A model generated the notes under the pieces. It was not told the origin of the DNA and did no database searches. It was given only the letters and a program-made list of their open reading frames with translations. Shown here piece by piece: positions 34,647 to 42,166 of a stretch of DNA of 50,394 nt. Numbering within the stretch: the first letter of the stretch is position 1; every line of letters starts with the position of its first letter. The position numbers and the translations under genes are program-made. Origin of the DNA: Lachnocurva sp029100405. Lineage in GTDB: Bacteria > Bacillota > Clostridia > Lachnospirales > Lachnospiraceae. Location: positions 1 to 50,394 of the forward strand of contig JBJYZC010000018.1 in assembly GCA_046263755.1 (NCBI GenBank), given 5' to 3'.

Positions 34647-34755
34647 GCTTCAGGTCTTTTGGCTGTCATTTTCTCTCCTGGAAAGAGTCATTCGCTTCAG
34701 GCCTTTTGGCTGTCATTTTCTCTCCCGGAAAGAGTCATTTGCTTCAGGCCCTTTG
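34647..34755. repeat. 47-bp direct repeats overlapping the comF stop
   Basis: Units begin GCTTCAGG(C/T)C at 34647, 34694 and 34741 (third partial). The comF stop codon (34744-34746) and last codons lie in the third unit, so the repeat was copied outward from the end of comF. Confidence 0.85.
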
Positions 34756-35781
34756 GCTGTAATGTCCTCGTCCGATGCAAATGCAGAGGATATAGATCTG
34801 CCCGGCCCCGGCCTCGCGGAGAACGGCGCTGACCGCATCCACCGTCGCCCCGGTCGTATAAATATCATCCACAAGTAATATTCTATTTAATTTTACATCA
34901 CTTGCATGGCATTGAAAAGCACGAAAAAGTGCCTGTTTCCGCTCTTCGGGAGCTAATGTTTTCAAGGCCGGCGTGTCCACTTCCCGGGTCAAAATGTCCT
35001 CCCGGCACTCGCACCCCAGAAATTCTCCCAGTGCCCGCCCGAAGACCGCCGCCTGGTTGTATCCCCGGATCCTCTGCTTCTTTGCAAACATCGGCACCGG
35101 AATAATGACCGAGGGCCGGCCGATCATTCGAAGCCATCCTCTTAAATCGGGATTTTTCATGGCATCTTTGGCAAAGATCCGCCCGTACTGCCTTCGATTC
35201 GAGTACTTGAAACGGTAGATCGCCTGTTTCATGATCCCCTGATAAATGTAGACCGCTCTCCCGCTATCATAGACATGGGGATTTCTCCTGCAGTCGTCGC
35301 AGAGGATAGGAGCAGAGGCATTCCAGGCTTTCTCTCCCTGCCAGAGACAACTTGCCGATTTCCGGTCAGAATTTCTTGCCAATTCCCGAACCATGTTTGC
35401 GTCATTACTTGCTTGTTCCCGGTATGGGTCTTCCAGGTTTCCCAGGCTCAGCCGCTCAGCATTGACCTTCTTCCCGCACTTCATGCAGACCGGTCCGGAA
35501 ACCAATTCAATTTGCGGTCTGCATTTCTCACAAAATCCGATGCCGGTGATTGGAACTAACTCATCGCAGCCCGGGCAGCGCGGTGGAAACAAGAGGTTCC
35601 CGGCCAGATCCAGGGTCTTGCCCCATGGTCCTTGCTGTAATCTCGATCGAGCGCCTGTTTTCTCTCTAATCCTTTCCAACACCTGCCCCCATAGGCCCGA
35701 TCGACCGCCTGCCTTCTCTCTAATCCTTTCCTGCACCTGACTCCAAAGGTCTGCTTGCCTGCCTGCCTTCTCTCTTTTCAT
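34744..35781 (-). CDS. comF: ComF family phosphoribosyltransferase-like protein
   Basis: A 345-residue ComFC-type protein associated with natural transformation. A zinc-finger region has CPGC, CEKC and CMKC pairs (about residues 73-108), a further CDDC lies in the middle, and the C-terminus carries the PRTase motif ILLVDDIYTTGATVDA. It is longer than usual because of an N-terminal extension of two 18-residue repeats (REKAGRQADLWSQVQERI type) and a polar insert after the zinc finger. The start at 35781 has GAGGGGGAG upstream; the frame extends 33 codons further without a site. Confidence 0.85.
   Translation of the reverse strand: MKREKAGRQADLWSQVQERIREKAGGRSGLWGQVLERIREKTGARSRLQQGPWGKTLDLAGNLLFPPRCPGCDELVPITGIGFCEKCRPQIELVSGPVCMKCGKKVNAERLSLGNLEDPYREQASNDANMVRELARNSDRKSASCLWQGEKAWNASAPILCDDCRRNPHVYDSGRAVYIYQGIMKQAIYRFKYSNRRQYGRIFAKDAMKNPDLRGWLRMIGRPSVIIPVPMFAKKQRIRGYNQAAVFGRALGEFLGCECREDILTREVDTPALKTLAPEERKQALFRAFQCHASDVKLNRILLVDDIYTTGATVDAVSAVLREAGAGQIYILCICIGRGHYSQRA
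35668..35775. repeat. 54-bp coding repeats at the comF N-terminus
   Basis: Two in-frame 18-codon units (residues 3-20 and 21-38) and part of a third encode REKAGxxxxLWxQVxERI. They precede the zinc-finger domain and are not part of the ComF family core. Confidence 0.8.
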
Positions 35782-35829
35782 AACTCTCCCCCTCTGTGAA
35801 AATTTTATATTTGTAAGTCCTCTGCCCAT

Positions 35830-35858
35830 TTGACAGCATTGACGAATCAAGCTATATT
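35830..35858 (+). promoter_or_regulatory. Promoter of the substrate-binding lipoprotein gene
   Basis: TTGACA (35830-35835), a 17-base spacer and TATATT (35853-35858), about 36 bases before the start codon at 35894. Near-consensus sigma-A promoter, divergent from comF. Confidence 0.75.
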
Positions 35859-35893
35859 TACGATTGCCGGAACAATTCATAAGAGGTCATACG

Positions 35894-37393
35894 ATGCATA
35901 TCATGCGTAATTTTTTAAAACAAAATTCCAAACAGGCCAAGCGGGCAATGGCCCGAAATTCCCTTGCCAAAAGGGCCCTTGCCAGCGCCCTCTGCGGCAT
36001 GCTTTCTGTCAGCCTTCTGGCAGGCTGCGCCGACAAGAAAACGAATTCCACGGCGAAATATAAACCGATCTCAGATTCGGATGATACCAACTATTCGATT
36101 GCCCTTCTTGCGACGGAATCGAACGACCGCACTTCCAGCATTCAGGCCGGTTTTCGCGATGCTCTGACAGACACGCTCGGCGAAAAGCACTACACGCTCA
36201 CCATCCAAACCGCAGACGACCAGCATTCGGTATCTTCTCTGGCATCTCAGATTGTCAATGCCGGTTCCTCTGACGAAGAGAATGAGCTTCTCGGCTCGTC
36301 TTCCAAAGAAAACAAGACCTATGCCCTGCTTGCCGCCGAAGGCACATCTGCACTTACCGCGGCTTCAGAAAGCACTTCCAGTCTTCCTATCGTTGCCATG
36401 GATGTCTTAAATATCCGAAATACCCTGCACCTCCAGGGTGACAGTTGGAGCGATCCTACGAGCATGAACATCACCGGGATCTCATCGAAGATCCCCCTGG
36501 CGGACTATATTTCCATGATGATCGAAGCCACAAAGAATGTCACATCTGTCGGTCTGCTTTACAGCCCCGACGACAGCGACGCCATCGCCCAGAACGAAAC
36601 CATGGAGACCTACCTGACCGAAGCCGGGATTCCCTGGAAGGAATACGAACTCCAGTCAACCATTGTTGCCAAGTCCGCTTTGAAAAATGCAACCCAAAGC
36701 GGCACTTCCAATGAAGTCATTCTGCCCAACAAGATTGTAGCGCCCAACTCTGTAGCTGGGACTTACAGTACCCCGGAAGACCTCGTGGGCGCCGATCTTC
36801 AGGGATTGAATGACACTTCCAGTGCCCGGACGCCGAAGCAGTCAGACAACTGGTACAAGAGCCCCGCACAGGGTTCTACGGATCCCAATGCAACCGGGAC
36901 TACCGGCCTTCCTTCCCCTGCCTCGGCCCCTGTTACGGAGGAAAGCATCACCGCAGCAAATACTGCGATCCTCCAGACGGCAGCCAGCGAATGCAGTGCT
37001 CTGATCCTTCCGCCCAACAGCTACTTAAGAGACCAGTCCAAGCTGATCTCCGACATCGGAACATCTGCCGGCGTTACGACTCTTGCCGGTGATCTGGATG
37101 CCGGAAGCAATATGGCCGTCACCATGTATCTCGACCCCTATGCCATTGGTTATGCCGCCGGCCAGCAGGTCTACCGGATTCTGGCCGGAAATGAAATCCC
37201 GGGCAACATGGAGATTGAATCCGTTCCCGGTTCCACCCTGGCCAAGCTCTATAATCCTGATGTCTGCCAGAAATTGCATCTGACACTCGGAAAATCCTTC
37301 CATTCGATTTCTGACTATCTGGCCGAACATCCATCCGGATCCACTACCGAACGGATCACAAATGAAAATGAAAATAACGCAAAGAGCAAATAA
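35894..37393 (+). CDS. ABC-type substrate-binding lipoprotein
   Basis: A 499-residue lipoprotein. A Lys/Arg-rich N-terminus and hydrophobic run end in the lipobox LLAGC (Cys45). The body resembles the ABC_sub_bind family (TrpX/YcjN-like solute receptors): YSIALLATESNDRTSSIQAGFRDAL, SLASQIVNAG, and SVGLLYSPDDSDA. A low-complexity Pro/Ser/Thr insertion lies at about residues 285-350. No permease or ATPase is adjacent, so it is either an orphan receptor or works with a distant system. AAGAGGT precedes the ATG at 35894. The ligand is unknown. Confidence 0.75.
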   Translation: MHIMRNFLKQNSKQAKRAMARNSLAKRALASALCGMLSVSLLAGCADKKTNSTAKYKPISDSDDTNYSIALLATESNDRTSSIQAGFRDALTDTLGEKHYTLTIQTADDQHSVSSLASQIVNAGSSDEENELLGSSSKENKTYALLAAEGTSALTAASESTSSLPIVAMDVLNIRNTLHLQGDSWSDPTSMNITGISSKIPLADYISMMIEATKNVTSVGLLYSPDDSDAIAQNETMETYLTEAGIPWKEYELQSTIVAKSALKNATQSGTSNEVILPNKIVAPNSVAGTYSTPEDLVGADLQGLNDTSSARTPKQSDNWYKSPAQGSTDPNATGTTGLPSPASAPVTEESITAANTAILQTAASECSALILPPNSYLRDQSKLISDIGTSAGVTTLAGDLDAGSNMAVTMYLDPYAIGYAAGQQVYRILAGNEIPGNMEIESVPGSTLAKLYNPDVCQKLHLTLGKSFHSISDYLAEHPSGSTTERITNENENNAKSK

Positions 37394-37398
37394 ATGTT

Positions 37399-37430
37399 CC
37401 TCCCTGAGAAGGTCTCGGGGAGGTTTTTAT
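37399..37430 (+). terminator. Intrinsic terminator of the lipoprotein gene
   Basis: CCTCCCTGAGA (37399-37409) and TCTCGGGGAGG (37413-37423) form an 11-bp stem with one G-T pair and a three-base loop, followed by TTTTTATT. Confidence 0.9.
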
Positions 37431-37435
37431 TGCCC

Positions 37436-39802
37436 TTATCGTGGCAGGTTCTCCAGAATCCGGTCTTTTAAGCCCGTATCCCGGCGCATTTCCGAAGCAT
37501 TGGCGATCATGTTTCGGAAAACCCGGTCATCTCCAATAATGACAACACATTTCTTCGCCCTTGTCACCGCAGTATAAAGGATATTTCGGTTCATAAGAGG
37601 CTGCGGCCCGCTCAAAAGCGGGATCAGAACCGCCGGATATTCGGATCCCTGCGATTTATGAATCGTCACAGCATAGGCCAGCTCCAGGTCCGACAACTCT
37701 TTCAGATCATAATCCACCAGCCGTTCATCATCAAAAGCCACGGTCATACTGCTGGTATAGAGGTTGATCTCCCTGATGATCCCCATATCCCCGTTGAAAA
37801 CACCGCTGCCGCTATCCTGAACGATGCCGTTTTTCCCTTCGATCCGCCATTCTGTCTGATAGTTATTGTGGATCTGCATGACCTTGTCCCCCTCGCGGAA
37901 GATCCGATCTCCGCTGCCGAATTCCGCCTTATCGGGTCCCGGCGGATTCAGGCGCTCCTGAAAGACCTGATTCAGATGGTCCACACCGGTCAGTCCCTTC
38001 CGGGTCGGCGTCAGGACCTGCAATTCCAGCGGTTTCGCCCCGACATAGGCCGGCAGGTTGCCCTGGATATAATGCAGCATGAGTCCGATGATGGCATTGG
38101 CATCATAACGTTTCAGGAAAAAGAAATCCCGGCTCTTATTGTCCAGGCGGATCTCCTCACCATGATTGATCCGGTGGGCATTCATGACGATGTCCGACTC
38201 CGTCGCCTGACGGAAGATCTTGTCCAGCCGGACGACCGAAAAACAGCCGGAATCAATGATGTCCCTCAGAACATTTCCCGGCCCGACCGAAGGCAGCTGG
38301 TTCACATCGCCGACAAGAATCAACCTGGCCTCCGTCGGCAGGGCGCAAAGCAAGGCATGGAAGAGATAGATATCCACCATGGACATTTCATCGATGATCA
38401 CCACATCCGCTTCCAGAGGATTTGTCGAATTCCGCTCGAAAAGGTCCGTCCTTTCTCTCTCCCCGTCAAATGCAGACCCTTCTTTTCCCTCCTCTTGTCC
38501 ACCTCCATGCACTTCCAGCATGCGGTGGATGGTCCTGGCCTCGTAGCCGGTCGCTTCGGTCATTCGTTTGGCTGCCCGCCCGGTCGGCGCAGCCAGCATG
38601 ATGTCACAATCTTCTTTCCGGAAATATTCGATCATGGCCTTGATGGTCGTCGTCTTACCGGTTCCCGGTCCGCCGGTTAAAATGAAGACCCCGCGGCTGG
38701 CCGCCTGCCGCACTGCCTCTCTTTGCTTCTCATCGAGGTCGAGGCCGCTCTCCTGCATGGTTTCATCCAGCCGGCGCTCGAATTCCGGATCTTGTGCAGA
38801 GATTCTGTTCCGGTCCTGCTTTCCATCTTCTCTCAAAAAGGGTCCGGCTTGATGGTCAGGCACCTGCCCTTCGAACCGGTCTGCCTTTTCATCCAAGGCC
38901 AGAAGCATACGGGCAGAAGATTCCTCCAGCCGATAGAGGGCTGTGGTATAGATCTCCTCGCCTTCTACGACACGGATTTTTTTGTCGACAAGAAGGCCAT
39001 CCAATATCTGGTCCAGATTGTCCACTTCCATGCCGAGAAGGTTCGTAAGGTCTCTTCGAAGATCGTCTTTCCTTAAGAAGGTGTGACCACGGCCGGCAGC
39101 CGTGTTCAAAACATAGAGGATGCCACAGCGGGCCCGGTAGTCACTGTCTGCCTGGATTCCGACCCGCTGGGCGATCTCGTCTGCGACGCGGAAACCGATC
39201 CCCCGAACTTCCTCTGCCATGCGGTAAGGATTGGTCTCCAGGACCTCCCTAAGGCCGATCCCATAAGTATCATAGATCCGAACAGCCAGATTGCCCTGGA
39301 TCCCGTACTTGGCGAGATAGAGCATGGCCGCGCGGAGATCCCTTTTTTCGATCATCTGGTCTGATATTTCCATAGCCTTATTCATGGAGATCCCCTTCAC
39401 CTCGCTCAGGCGCTCGGGCTCCTCCTCCATAATACGGAAGGTGTCATCACCGAATTTACGCACGATCCGGGCAGCCAGAGCTGGGCCGATCCCCTTGATG
39501 GCGCCGGATCCGATATAACGGCGGATGGCATCCCGGTCGGTCGGAATGGTCTCTTCGTAAGACGTCATCTTGAACTGGCGGCCGTAATTCGCATGATCCA
39601 CATATTCTCCATAGAGGTTCAGCGATTCGCCTTCCGAAACTGCAGGGAAGATCCCCGTTGCCGTGACCTCCAGTCCTTCTTCGGTCTTTATTTCTAAAAC
39701 GGTATAACCATTATCCGCATTCCGGAAAATAATATTGGATACATAGCCGCTCAAACCCGGCGTCTGCTCCGCTTTCTGATTCCTTCTTGCCTCGTCTGCC
39801 AT
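37436..39802 (-). CDS. recD2: RecD2-type DNA helicase
   Basis: A 788-residue SF1B helicase with the long N-terminal region typical of RecD2 (not the RecBCD subunit): an OB-like start, helix-hairpin-helix repeats (IGSGAIKGIGPALAARIV), then Walker A (GGPGTGKTTTIKAMI) near residue 380, Walker B (VVIIDEMSMVD), GDVNQLPSVGPGNVL and the C-terminal AYAVTIHKSQGSEYP and YTAVTRAKK motifs. It moves 5' to 3' on DNA and is linked to repair and stress. AGGAAA precedes the ATG. A low-complexity insert lies between Walker A and B. Confidence 0.92.
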   Translation of the reverse strand: MADEARRNQKAEQTPGLSGYVSNIIFRNADNGYTVLEIKTEEGLEVTATGIFPAVSEGESLNLYGEYVDHANYGRQFKMTSYEETIPTDRDAIRRYIGSGAIKGIGPALAARIVRKFGDDTFRIMEEEPERLSEVKGISMNKAMEISDQMIEKRDLRAAMLYLAKYGIQGNLAVRIYDTYGIGLREVLETNPYRMAEEVRGIGFRVADEIAQRVGIQADSDYRARCGILYVLNTAAGRGHTFLRKDDLRRDLTNLLGMEVDNLDQILDGLLVDKKIRVVEGEEIYTTALYRLEESSARMLLALDEKADRFEGQVPDHQAGPFLREDGKQDRNRISAQDPEFERRLDETMQESGLDLDEKQREAVRQAASRGVFILTGGPGTGKTTTIKAMIEYFRKEDCDIMLAAPTGRAAKRMTEATGYEARTIHRMLEVHGGGQEEGKEGSAFDGERERTDLFERNSTNPLEADVVIIDEMSMVDIYLFHALLCALPTEARLILVGDVNQLPSVGPGNVLRDIIDSGCFSVVRLDKIFRQATESDIVMNAHRINHGEEIRLDNKSRDFFFLKRYDANAIIGLMLHYIQGNLPAYVGAKPLELQVLTPTRKGLTGVDHLNQVFQERLNPPGPDKAEFGSGDRIFREGDKVMQIHNNYQTEWRIEGKNGIVQDSGSGVFNGDMGIIREINLYTSSMTVAFDDERLVDYDLKELSDLELAYAVTIHKSQGSEYPAVLIPLLSGPQPLMNRNILYTAVTRAKKCVVIIGDDRVFRNMIANASEMRRDTGLKDRILENLPR

Positions 39803-39830
39803 TTCTATTTCCTATTCTGTACTGACTACT

Positions 39831-39853
39831 CCCACGGGCAGCCCGTGGGTTTT
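39831..39853 (+). other. GC-rich hairpin with T-tract, possible mobile-element end or terminator
   Basis: CCCACGGG and CCCGTGGG flank CAG (39831-39849), followed on the plus strand by TTTTACGCCGC. No plus-strand gene ends here. It lies in the leader of recD2. Such CCCACGGGC...GCCCGTGGG-TTTT hairpins occur at ends of IS200/IS605-type elements, but no transposase or TnpB remnant is visible, so the origin is open. Confidence 0.4.
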
Positions 39854-39974
39854 ACGCCGCAATTTATAACTGTTCTGTCAAAATTCATTTGGGATAGAGT
39901 CGAAACAAGATCTATTCCATCCTTCCATGGAAATTCTCGTTTCATCATGACTTATCTAAAGTGTCCGAAAAGCT

Positions 39975-40037
39975 AAAAAAATCCCCCGGGCAGGCTTCTC
40001 CTGTGTCAGTCACTACAGGAGAGATCCCGTCCGGGGG
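39975..40037 (-). terminator. Intrinsic terminator of mreB
   Basis: On the minus strand, CCCCCGG...CCGGGGG forms the outer stem (40033-40037 with 39983-39989) with CTCCTGT/ACAGGAG inside, followed by ATTTTTTT. It starts a few bases after the mreB stop. Confidence 0.85.
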
Positions 40038-40044
40038 CAAATTG

Positions 40045-41043
40045 TTACTCGATATCCTTGTGGTCTCCGGCTAAGAACTCGATATACTTACCGGTTCCGA
40101 TGGCAACGCAGGTCATAGGATCATCTGCTGTGATCGTATTGATTCCGGTACGCTCCTCCATCAGCTGTTCCAGTCCACGGAGCAGGGAGCCGCCACCGGT
40201 CAGAACGATTCCTCTCTCGGAGACATCGGCTGCAAGTTCCGGAGGGGTCTTCTCCAGTACGCTGTGAACAGCCTCTACAATCTGAAGGGTCGGCTCACGA
40301 AGGGCTTCCTCGGTCTCTTCGGAAGAGACTTCAATGGTCTTCGGAAGTCCGGTTACCAGGTTACGTCCTCTGACGTCCATGGTCATCGGCTCAGGGAGCG
40401 GATAGCAGGTTCCAACCTGGATCTTAATATCTTCTGCGGTACGCTCACCGATCAGAATATTGTGCTTCTTACGCATATAACGGACAATGGCTTCGTCGAA
40501 GTCATCTCCGGCAATCTTAATCGATGTAGAGACAACGGATCCACCCAGAGAAATCACAGCGATATCCGCGGTACCACCACCGATATCTACGATCATATTT
40601 CCGCAAGGTCTGGAAATATCGATTCCTGCACCAATGGCTGCGGCGATCGGCTCTTCAATGATGGAAACCTCTCTTGCGCCGGCTGCATATGTCGCATCTT
40701 CAACGGCACGTTTTTCGACCTCGGTAACACCTGACGGAACGCAGACCGAAATCCGCGGTTTCCGATAAGACTTCCGACCCAGTGCCTTCTGAATGAAGTA
40801 CTTGATCATCTTCTCTGTTACGGTGTAATCAGAAATAACACCCTGGCGTAAGGGACGAACAGCTACAATATTACCCGGAGTACGTCCGAGCATCAGACGA
40901 GCTTCTTCACCGATTGCCTTGATCTTATTCGTATCACGATCAAAAGCAACAACCGACGGTTCCTTTAATACAACGCCCTTCCCCTTGACATAAACGAGGA
41001 TGCTGGCGGTTCCAAGATCGATTCCGATATCAGTTGATACCAT
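40045..41043 (-). CDS. mreB: Rod-shape determining protein MreB/Mbl
   Basis: A 332-residue bacterial actin. Signatures: DIGIDLGTASILVYVKGKG, the phosphate loop IVDIGGGTADIAVIS, SGVTEVEKRAVEDA and the C-terminal VLTGGGSLLRGLE. It forms membrane filaments that direct the elongation machinery. Whether it is MreB or the paralogue Mbl cannot be decided; no mreC or mreD is adjacent, which favours an Mbl-like solitary gene. The start at 41043 has AAGGAG nine bases upstream. It has its own promoter and terminator. Confidence 0.92.
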   Translation of the reverse strand: MVSTDIGIDLGTASILVYVKGKGVVLKEPSVVAFDRDTNKIKAIGEEARLMLGRTPGNIVAVRPLRQGVISDYTVTEKMIKYFIQKALGRKSYRKPRISVCVPSGVTEVEKRAVEDATYAAGAREVSIIEEPIAAAIGAGIDISRPCGNMIVDIGGGTADIAVISLGGSVVSTSIKIAGDDFDEAIVRYMRKKHNILIGERTAEDIKIQVGTCYPLPEPMTMDVRGRNLVTGLPKTIEVSSEETEEALREPTLQIVEAVHSVLEKTPPELAADVSERGIVLTGGGSLLRGLEQLMEERTGINTITADDPMTCVAIGTGKYIEFLAGDHKDIE

Positions 41044-41206
41044 TTGGATGGCTCCTTTCAAGTGGTCAATGAAAATGTGGGATATGATTCAGCCGGATGC
41101 TTGCGAAAATCTCATAACAATGCCGATCCGGACTTCTATCCATCCTTTCTGATCTGCATCTCATGCTTTATCCGACAAATTTTCATCCTGGCGTATCAGG
41201 CTTATG

Positions 41207-41266
41207 GTTCAGTGCGCCCAAAAACGCACTATGAACATATTATACCCACTTTCGGGCTAAATTCAA
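41207..41266 (-). promoter_or_regulatory. Promoter and 5' hairpin of mreB
   Basis: On the minus strand, TTGAAT (41261-41266), a 16-base spacer and TATAAT (41239-41244) form the promoter. The transcript would begin at about 41232, at a hairpin, GTTCATAGTGCG with CGCACTGAAC (41207-41236), about 165 bases before the start codon. A hairpin at the very 5' end can stabilise mRNA. Confidence 0.6.
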
Positions 41267-41340
41267 CCACCAAACCGCCAATTCGCCCCTTTCCACCCCA
41301 TTCTCTCAAATACCCGGATCCGTTATTTTGTATCTTACAG

Positions 41341-41676
41341 TCATTTTGCCATGATGTTTGTTACAAAAGGGAATTTAACGATCAGTTCCTTGTCTTTTTC
41401 AATCATGCTTAGAAGCCTGCTGGCAGCCCCGGATGGATGATTCGTCCCGGCTTCCCACGCTTCAACCGTCTTATCAGAAACCCCCATATAACTTGCAAAT
41501 GTCTTCTGTGACATCCCGGTTGAATTCCTAATCTCTTTTACCTCATTTGCTTCAAATAATTTAACTGGTTCAACAATAACTTTGTTCCGCTTTAGTTGAG
41601 GTTTTTCACTCCTGGCATCTTCTATTGCCTCGTTCAGGCCTGTCATAATGCTCTCATAAACACCATTATTACTCAT
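41341..41676 (-). CDS. XRE-family antitoxin, HigA/NadS-like
   Basis: A 111-residue protein with an N-terminal extension and a helix-turn-helix at about residues 52-90 (TGMSQKTFASYMGVSDKTVEAWEAG), as in antitoxins paired with RelE/HigB toxins. GGAGGTG precedes the ATG at 41676. Its start overlaps the stop of a truncated toxin gene, so the antitoxin survives without a partner. It probably still represses the promoter at 41802-41830. Confidence 0.8.
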   Translation of the reverse strand: MSNNGVYESIMTGLNEAIEDARSEKPQLKRNKVIVEPVKLFEANEVKEIRNSTGMSQKTFASYMGVSDKTVEAWEAGTNHPSGAASRLLSMIEKDKELIVKFPFVTNIMAK

Positions 41677-41787
41677 GCTGTTCACCTCCAAGACTCAACT
41701 TCAGTGTTTCGATTGCTTTCCTGATTTTGTTTCGTTCTTCTTTCATTTGCATGAGAACTCCCGTGTTTGTATAAACGTTCTTTTCAT
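41669..41787 (-). pseudogene. Internally deleted RelE/HigB-type toxin gene
   Basis: An ATG at 41787 behind GGGGGAG opens MKRTFIQTREFS, the usual N-terminus of RelE/HigB-family toxins, but the frame stops after 14 codons. In another frame, KEERNKIRKAIETLKLSLGG continues to a stop (41669-41671) that overlaps the antitoxin start, as toxin C-termini do. The central part, with the catalytic core, is missing and the two ends are out of frame. Family assignment is from the N-terminal and C-terminal patterns only. Confidence 0.6.
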
Positions 41788-41801
41788 AACTCCCCCTTTG
41801 C

Positions 41802-41830
41802 AGTATATTCCCTATTTAATAGGGTGTCAA
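41802..41830 (-). promoter_or_regulatory. Toxin-antitoxin promoter with palindromic operator
   Basis: On the minus strand, TTGACA (41825-41830), exactly 17 bases, then TATACT (41802-41807). The spacer contains the palindrome CCCTAT-TTA-ATAGGG (41810-41824). A repressor bound there would overlap polymerase, fitting antitoxin autoregulation. Confidence 0.8.
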
Positions 41831-42051
41831 ATAGCAATAAAAAGTTCAACAGTATCTATCACAATCTGATCAGACTCCCCTGCGATTCTCTCATTCCATA
41901 CGAAGATCTCATCCATTCCATTTCGTGATAAATAATAATTATTATTATTTATTTTATGAATCGTTCACAGAATGTTCACAATTTCTTATTTATCTGAGCA
42001 TAGTATAAAAGTGTACTAGCTGACAGGCTAATATAATTTTTCATAACTCCG

Positions 42052-42131
42052 CCACGGGACGCACATCCCGTGGCACTCCCCGTTTACAGAAGCCGCCCCA
42101 TTGATCTTTGAATCGGTGGGGCGGTTTTTTT
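42052..42131 (+). ncRNA. Candidate small RNA ending in a plus-strand terminator
   Basis: Two stem-loops follow each other: CCACGGGA-cgcaca-TCCCGTGG (42052-42073), then CCGCCCCATTGAT with ATCGGTGGGGCGG (42093-42124), followed by seven T (42125-42131). This is a strong intrinsic terminator on the plus strand, yet no plus-strand gene precedes it between 41831 and 42092. The minus strand has no T-tract after it, so it is not a good uvrA terminator. A 5' end and promoter are not clear; TATAAT at 42032-42037 is a weak candidate. The AT-rich 41831-42040 holds nothing else recognised. Confidence 0.4.
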
Positions 42132-42166
42132 ACATTCCTTTATGATTTTGTTTTCACCGGCTTATT

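Noticed and set aside
42093..42131. Terminator of uvrA
   Set aside because: The T-tract is on the plus strand; on the minus strand, in which uvrA is read, the hairpin is followed by CTTCTG.
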